From: Clostridiales bacterium
GTDB lineage: Bacteria > Bacillota > Clostridia > Christensenellales > CAG-138
Assembly: GCA_031270585.1 (NCBI GenBank)
Contig: JAISXK010000151.1
Span: 1-10,468, forward strand
Direction: 5' to 3'
Length of the DNA stretch: 10,468 bases
The position numbers and the translations under genes were made by a program. Shown one piece after another: positions 6,881 through 10,468 of this stretch (positions are counted from its first letter, which is position 1; every line of letters starts with the position of its first letter). The notes beneath the pieces are model-generated. The model saw only the letters and a program-made list of their open reading frames with translations. It made no database searches and was not told the origin of the DNA.

Positions 6881-7750
6881 CTATCTCGTCTGGCTCTCTA
6901 TATCCCAAGCGCCGCCGCCCATCACAAAAACCCGCGGCAGCCCCCCATAATCACGCGCCACCTGCCCGCCGCCAAACAGCGCGCTCACCTGCGCGCCCTG
7001 CGTCGCGCCGATCTCTAAAAGCAAGCCTCCGCCGGGGTTCAGGTGCCGGGCATACGCCTCGCGTATCGCGCGGTAGGCGTCAAGTCCGTCGCAGCCGCCA
7101 AATAGCGCGAGCGCCGGCTCGTAGCGTAGCTCGGGCTGAAGATTTTTCATGTCGTCTTCGCATAAATACGGCGGGTTTATGCAAATCATGTCATATGTGC
7201 CTTTAAGTTGCGCAAACCAGTCCGAGTGGATCACCTTGATGGTTACGCCGCTGCGGCGCGCGTTTTTACGCGTCAGCGCCAGCGCCCGGATGGAAATATC
7301 CGCCGCGTCCACCCCGAGGCCGCCAAGCTTGGCCAGCGTAATCGCTACACATCCCGTGCCGCAGCAAAGGTCAAGCGCGTTGGTATACCCGTTCTCCCGC
7401 GCCAGTGTCAGCGCGCAGCGCGCGAGCGTCTCTGTATCCGCTCTGGGTATGAGCACGCCCGGCCGCACAAAAAAGGGCAGCCCCATAAACGCCCACTCGC
7501 CAAGTATGTATTGCAGCGGCTCGCGCCCCAGCCTTCGCTTTACAGCCTCTTCAATCCATCGCAGTTGCGCAGCGTCAAGCGCAGCGTCCATATAGCCCGG
7601 CAGCGCCGTAACCTCGCGGCAAAGCGCGCGCGCCACTATGATGCGCGCCTGCAGCGCCGCTTCTTCTCCTGCGGCGGGCAATAGCGCGCTTCTCACCGCG
7701 CGCAGGGTTTGCGCCACGCCCGCCTGTGCTTGTCCCATGGCTTCCGGCAT
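6881..7750 (-). CDS. prmC: Release factor glutamine methyltransferase
   Basis: PrmC transfers a methyl group from S-adenosylmethionine to the glutamine of the GGQ motif in release factors, which improves termination. The 289-residue protein has an N-terminal helical domain, then PLQYILGEWAFMGLPF (78-93) and GVLIPRADTETL (98-109). The SAM-binding loop is DLCCGTGC (127-134) and the substrate-binding motif NPPY is at 192-195. The open frame runs upstream to 7831 inside the DUF1385 gene. I choose the ATG at 7750, four bases after that gene's stop, because the domain then begins at the usual distance. No strong ribosome binding site is seen, and an ATG at 7738 is also possible. It precedes its substrate gene prfA, a common clostridial arrangement. 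Confidence 0.94.
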   Translation of the reverse strand: MPEAMGQAQAGVAQTLRAVRSALLPAAGEEAALQARIIVARALCREVTALPGYMDAALDAAQLRWIEEAVKRRLGREPLQYILGEWAFMGLPFFVRPGVLIPRADTETLARCALTLARENGYTNALDLCCGTGCVAITLAKLGGLGVDAADISIRALALTRKNARRSGVTIKVIHSDWFAQLKGTYDMICINPPYLCEDDMKNLQPELRYEPALALFGGCDGLDAYRAIREAYARHLNPGGGLLLEIGATQGAQVSALFGGGQVARDYGGLPRVFVMGGGAWDIESQTR

Positions 7751-7754
7751 GGTT

Positions 7755-8798
7755 TTATGGCGCGCCTGCGCCAATTCCTGTGGCGGGCCGGGCGTCCGCT
7801 TCGGCGGCGCCCCCGGCTTGTGTGTCCGCACTGGTTTCGCAGGTTGTGGACACGGTTTTTAATTCGCCTTCGGGCGGGTGCAGCGCCATGTTGAAGGCGG
7901 CAATAGCTACATCCAGCATATCCCGATCGGGCTCGCGCGTCGTGACGCGCTGCAGCGCCATGCCAGGCGCGCGCACAATGCGGGATAGTATGTTATCGCT
8001 CTTCGCGCCAAAGCGCAGCACCTCATAGCCAAGCCCCGCCACCACCGGCAAAAACGCCAGCCGCGACAACAGCCGCATCCAAAAGTTGGCGTTGTAGCCC
8101 ACCGCCGCGAAGAACAGTATGCTGATCGCCATCACCAAAAAGAGATAGTTGGTGCCGCAGCGTGGGTGCAGCCGGCTGAACCTGCTGGCGTTTTCTGGCG
8201 TCAGCTCTTCTTCCGCCTCGTAGCAGGCGATCACCTTATGCTCCGCCCCGTGGTACATAAACAGGCGCCTCGCATCCTTCATCAGCCCTATGGCGCAGAT
8301 ATAGGCAAAGAATATCGCAAGCCGCACCAGCCCTTCCACCAATGTCTTCCACACGGTTGTGCCCGTGAAGTTTTTGAGCAGCAATCCGCTGATAAACGTG
8401 GGCAGCATAAAAAACAGCCCCACCGCCAGCACAACGGCCAGCGCCACCGCCATACCTATAACGATCTTGTCAGTCGATTTGCCGGTTTTTTCCGACAGCC
8501 ATTTTTCAAACTTGGAGGCGTCTTCGGTAATATCTTCGCCATAAAGCTCCGCAGAACGCGTGATGGTGCGCATGCCGGTGGAAATACTCTCCGCAAACGT
8601 AACCACCCCGCGCACGATTGGCCAACTGAAAAACGTGCCCTTTTTTACTTTGCTCTCATGCGCGCTGTACTCGGATACGATGGTACGATCCGCGCGGCGC
8701 ACAGCCATAGCGATACCGGTGGGCGCCTTCATCATCACGCCTTCCATCACAGCCTGCCCGCCTATGGTGCAAACGCGCTTTTGGGTTTTTTCTTTCAT
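7755..8798 (-). CDS. DUF1385 family membrane protein (YqhQ-like)
   Basis: This 347-residue integral membrane protein belongs to the DUF1385 family, whose biochemical role I cannot state. Family hallmarks are IGGQAVMEGVMM (12-23), YHGAEHK (182-188) and LHPRCGTNYLF (210-220), whose His, Glu and Cys residues suggest metal binding. Hydrophobic segments lie at about 112-133, 154-173, 218-236 and 242-262. The part before 110 is polar, and the last 35 or so residues form an Ala/Gly-rich tail beyond the usual domain. The ATG at 8798 has GGGAG about 12 bases upstream, rather far. Its place between rpmE and prmC/prfA is conserved in clostridia and hints at a link with translation, but that is inference. 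Confidence 0.9.
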   Translation of the reverse strand: MKEKTQKRVCTIGGQAVMEGVMMKAPTGIAMAVRRADRTIVSEYSAHESKVKKGTFFSWPIVRGVVTFAESISTGMRTITRSAELYGEDITEDASKFEKWLSEKTGKSTDKIVIGMAVALAVVLAVGLFFMLPTFISGLLLKNFTGTTVWKTLVEGLVRLAIFFAYICAIGLMKDARRLFMYHGAEHKVIACYEAEEELTPENASRFSRLHPRCGTNYLFLVMAISILFFAAVGYNANFWMRLLSRLAFLPVVAGLGYEVLRFGAKSDNILSRIVRAPGMALQRVTTREPDRDMLDVAIAAFNMALHPPEGELKTVSTTCETSADTQAGGAAEADARPATGIGAGAP

Positions 8799-8875
8799 TT
8801 GCTTACAATACTCCCAAACCGTTCAATGTAGCCGCGGTATTTACCCGCGCACGCCGGGCAAAATCAAACAGACCG

Positions 8876-8889
8876 GCCTGTTGGCAGGC
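8876..8889 (-). other. Small hairpin in the DUF1385 mRNA leader
   Basis: GCCTG and CAGGC form a five-base stem with a four-base loop in the leader between the candidate promoter and the ATG at 8798. The rest of the leader (8799-8875) holds only weak self-complementarity near gcggtatttacccgc. I recognise no riboswitch or T-box in it. Confidence 0.4.
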
Positions 8890-8897
8890 AAATAAAA

Positions 8898-8932
8898 AAC
8901 GGCCATTAGCAGTATACCACAATTTGGCCGTT
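8898..8932. repeat. 8-bp inverted repeat spanning a candidate -10 element
   Basis: AACGGCCA (8898-8905) and TGGCCGTT (8925-8932) are exact inverted copies separated by 19 bases. On the minus strand the second arm runs into TTTTTT, so it could act as a weak terminator after the main rpmE terminator. The same repeat encloses the extended -10 sequence at 8911-8919, so it could instead be an operator. The sequence alone does not decide. Confidence 0.6.
8911..8919 (-). promoter_or_regulatory. Candidate extended -10 promoter for the DUF1385-to-upp run
   Basis: The minus strand reads TGGTATACT, an extended -10 element (TGN before TATACT). No good -35 hexamer is found 16-18 bases upstream, where the sequence is GCTTTTT-like. 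Extended -10 promoters can work without one. It lies about 110 bases before the ATG at 8798 and after the rpmE terminator, where a promoter for the long operon is expected. Confidence 0.45.
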
Positions 8933-8957
8933 AAAAAGCATATTTGCTTTAATCAAT

Positions 8958-8980
8958 AAAAAACGCGGTCAAAACCGCGT
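8958..8980 (-). terminator. Intrinsic terminator after rpmE
   Basis: On the minus strand ACGCGGT, loop TTTG and ACCGCGT form a perfect seven-base GC-rich stem, followed at once by TTTTT (8962-8958). It lies about 85 bases past the rpmE stop, so rpmE is largely a separate transcript from the DUF1385 gene. Confidence 0.85.
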
Positions 8981-9065
8981 CAGGAACGCGCGCCCGGGTT
9001 TTTTAGAATGAAGCTTGGGCTTGGTACGCCAATGCATGCCGCCGTCACTTTGCCCATTGCCTCGT

Positions 9066-9263
9066 TTATATGCCGTAGCGCTTTTTAAAGCGATCCACTC
9101 TGCCGCCGCTATCCACAAGTTTTTGCCTGCCCGTATAAAACGGGTGGCATTTCGAGCATATTTCAACCTTCAGCTCGTTTTTTACAGAGCCTGTTGTAAA
9201 TGTTTCGCCGCAAGCGCAATGCACAGTCGCTTCGCCAAACGCCGGATGTATATTTTTCTTCAC
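9066..9263 (-). CDS. rpmE: Ribosomal protein L31, zinc-binding type
   Basis: The 65-residue protein sits on the large ribosomal subunit and helps bridge the subunits. It carries the zinc-ribbon cysteines C16, C18, C36 and C39 in HCACGE and ICSKCHPFYTGRQK, so it is the C+ form rather than the zinc-free paralogue. The C-terminus RVDRFKKRYGI is typical. The start is a GTG with AAGGGTG seven bases upstream. It has its own promoter (9315-9344) and terminator (8958-8980). In many clostridia rho precedes rpmE; here the upstream gene is a surface-protein gene instead. Confidence 0.97.
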   Translation of the reverse strand: MKKNIHPAFGEATVHCACGETFTTGSVKNELKVEICSKCHPFYTGRQKLVDSGGRVDRFKKRYGI

Positions 9264-9290
9264 TGGTCTTCACCCTTTCCGTTGCTTCAT

Positions 9291-9308
9291 GCCGGCAAAA
9301 CCGCCGGC
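9291..9308 (-). other. Hairpin at the predicted 5' end of the rpmE mRNA
   Basis: Two GCCGGC copies, each self-complementary, flank a six-base loop (GGTTTT on the minus strand). The predicted transcription start, about seven bases after the -10 box, falls at the base of this stem. The transcript would thus begin almost directly with a stable stem-loop. It could protect the mRNA end or serve as a regulatory site; neither is shown. Confidence 0.45.
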
Positions 9309-9314
9309 CACCGT

Positions 9315-9344
9315 ATTATATAATACACACGCGGCCAATTGCAA
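9315..9344 (-). promoter_or_regulatory. Sigma-A-type promoter of rpmE
   Basis: TTGCAA (9344-9339) and a consensus TATAAT (9320-9315) are separated by 18 bases on the minus strand. They lie about 50 bases before the GTG of rpmE in an AT-rich stretch. The -10 box is a perfect match. Confidence 0.75.
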
Positions 9345-9357
9345 CGATTTTTGCAAA

Positions 9358-9387
9358 GTTTTAAAAGGGCGGGTTTTATAAGGGCGG
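9358..9387. repeat. 15-bp tandem repeat upstream of the rpmE promoter
   Basis: gttttaaaagggcgg and gttttataagggcgg are adjacent copies with one mismatch. On the minus strand they lie 14 to 43 bases before the -35 hexamer of rpmE. The right copy overlaps a third arm that could pair with the terminator at 9406-9452. Confidence 0.8.
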
Positions 9388-9405
9388 CCTTTCGTTTTGC
9401 GCGTT

Positions 9406-9452
9406 AAAAAGGCAGGGCCGCCTTATCTGGTTTTATCGGTTCAAGGCGGCCC
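9406..9452 (-). terminator. Intrinsic terminator of the surface-protein gene
   Basis: GGGCCGCCTT (9452-9443) and AAGGCGGCCC (9424-9415) on the minus strand form a perfect ten-base stem with an 18-base loop. TTTTT follows four bases later (9410-9406). It lies 54 bases past the stop codon at 9507. The opposite strand has a seven-T run at 9459-9465, so it may work in both directions, although I see no plus-strand gene. Confidence 0.8.
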
Positions 9453-9506
9453 CATACGTTTTTTTGCTCAGTACGAGCGCAAGACCAGGACAAATCCGGG
9501 CGCGTA

Positions 9507-10468
9507 TTATCTTTTTACAAGTGGCCTGTCGCTGATGATGATGCTCCCCGCAAGCTTGGTGGTAAAGTGAACAAAGCCGCTGCCGTCGATCTTATATTTT
9601 GGCGCTTTAATCCGCTTATACGTATTGGCCGCCTTGTCGTAAGCGTAAAATGCAAGCTTTCCGGTATTTAAGCCCGAAACAAGCTTGGCGGCGACAGCAA
9701 CGCTCTGCCCGAATTTGCCCTGCTGCCCAAAGCTTACCACCATGAAATTGTTGCTGAAACTTTTGCTGAATATCTCCTTTGTGCGCACGGCGTCGCTGCT
9801 GACGGTGGACGCAGAAAGGTTTAAGTCCTTTGTGGCACGCGCGGGGGTTATGGTAAGACGCACGTCAACCGCGCCGCCGTTCACATTATCCGCTTGCAGC
9901 TCGAGCGCCACGCCCGCCTGCTTTGCCTGCTTCGCCATATCTTTCAGTGTGGCAAGGCTGATTTCGCCGGGGTTTTTGATGTTTGCCACGGCGTCGTCCG
10001 AACTTGCCGCCTGAGCCGCCGCAATCGCGCTCTGCGTCGCCGTGTTCGCGGCTTGCGGGGTTACGTTTACCGGCGCGTTGCCGGCCGGGCGCCTGCCTGA
10101 CGAACCGCCGGAACTGCCGCCGCCGGAGAAACCGCCGCCGCCGGTAGGAGTCCAGTGTGCGTATACTTCCACGTCGTCTGCGGGCATGATAAGTGTGGTC
10201 GTCGCGGCGTTTGGATTGGCAAGGGTCACGCCGCTTGCCGTCCAGCCGCTAAAGCTGTAGCCGCTGCGCGTACCCGCGTCGATTGTAATGGTCGTGCCTG
10301 CTGCGTACCAACCCCCGCCCGGCTTCATGGTATTGTAGCTGCCGAATACGAATAGATCGTAGGCTTTTATATAACCAAACTGGTCTATCCAATAACTGAA
10401 ATCGGTTCTCACATCGTCTAGAGCGGCTATGGCGTCATCAATCTCGGTTTGATCCTTTGCGCTCTGCT
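9507..10468 (-). CDS. Probable secreted/surface protein with InlB-like repeat (3' part)
   Basis: The frame stays open to the right edge, so the N-terminus and any signal peptide lie outside; 319 residues are visible. The GTG at 10412 is internal, because in-frame codons continue upstream (QSAKDQTEIDDAIAALDD). Encoded in 10152-10322 is one bacterial repeat of the InlB B-repeat/Flg_new type, with GYSFSGWTASG and TLIMPADDVEVYAHWT. A Gly/Ser linker (10077-10150) leads to a C-terminal domain of about 190 residues ending in GFVHFTTKLAGSIIISD, a pattern I associate with clostridial extracellular proteins. No LPXTG sorting signal or C-terminal membrane helix is present, so any anchoring must come from the missing N-terminal part. 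A role in adhesion or envelope structure is inference from the domain type. Confidence 0.8.
   Translation of the reverse strand, partial: QSAKDQTEIDDAIAALDDVRTDFSYWIDQFGYIKAYDLFVFGSYNTMKPGGGWYAAGTTITIDAGTRSGYSFSGWTASGVTLANPNAATTTLIMPADDVEVYAHWTPTGGGGFSGGGSSGGSSGRRPAGNAPVNVTPQAANTATQSAIAAAQAASSDDAVANIKNPGEISLATLKDMAKQAKQAGVALELQADNVNGGAVDVRLTITPARATKDLNLSASTVSSDAVRTKEIFSKSFSNNFMVVSFGQQGKFGQSVAVAAKLVSGLNTGKLAFYAYDKAANTYKRIKAPKYKIDGSGFVHFTTKLAGSIIISDRPLVKR

Noticed and set aside
7751..7831. N-terminal extension of PrmC to 7831
   Set aside because: It would overlap the DUF1385 gene by about 77 bases and add a Pro-rich stretch not found in PrmC.
8969..9036. A small basic peptide frame (MHWRTKPKLHSKKPGRAFLTRF) on the minus strand after rpmE
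   Set aside because: It has no good ribosome binding site, its stop falls inside the rpmE terminator stem, and the sequence is not a ribosomal protein I recognise. It is probably chance.
1..10468. CRISPR array, tRNA, rRNA, insertion sequence or toxin-antitoxin pair
   Set aside because: I found no spaced repeats, no tRNA-like cloverleaf, no transposase and no small paired genes; the window is ordinary chromosomal housekeeping DNA apart from the partial surface-protein gene.

Overview
This is a chromosomal window from a fairly GC-rich member of the Firmicutes, most likely class Clostridia. That placement rests on gene order (rpmE, DUF1385 gene, prmC, prfA, ywlC, ywlE, rpiB, upp), strong AGGAGG-type ribosome binding sites, the protein-arginine phosphatase YwlE and a zinc-type L31. 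I cannot name the genus. Every gene I can support lies on the minus strand, so the window is read from right to left.

Right edge (9507-10468): the 3' part of a gene for a probable secreted or surface protein, with one InlB-like bacterial repeat, a Gly/Ser linker and a C-terminal domain. It ends in a GC-rich intrinsic terminator (9406-9452). Next come a 15-bp tandem repeat, a clear sigma-A-type promoter and rpmE, which has its own terminator (8958-8980).

Middle (3044-8798): a tightly packed seven-gene run of DUF1385 membrane protein, prmC, prfA, ywlC, ywlE, rpiB and upp. PrmC methylates the GGQ glutamine of the neighbouring release factor PrfA. YwlC makes threonylcarbamoyl-AMP for tRNA t6A. 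YwlE removes phosphate from arginine. RpiB and Upp serve pentose phosphate metabolism and uracil salvage. Overlaps and short gaps suggest co-transcription, possibly from an extended -10 promoter near 8911-8919.

Left (1-2904): the start of a V/A-type ATPase operon (peripheral-stalk coiled-coil subunit, subunit I, proteolipid K, then the first codon of the next gene, probably subunit E). It has its own promoter candidate at 2974-3002. The order matches ntpF-I-K-E of Enterococcus hirae. All five Na+-coordinating residues known from E. hirae NtpK are present in K, so a sodium-coupled enzyme is predicted. The operon lies just after upp, where Bacillus and many relatives carry the F-type atp operon.

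The gene content is housekeeping and I see no undescribed system. The points worth a second look are small: Na+-type V-ATPase at the usual F-ATPase locus, in-frame minirepeats in the adjacent ywlE and rpiB genes, a non-glycine residue next to the catalytic cysteine of RpiB, and several inverted or tandem repeats around the rpmE and DUF1385 promoters.
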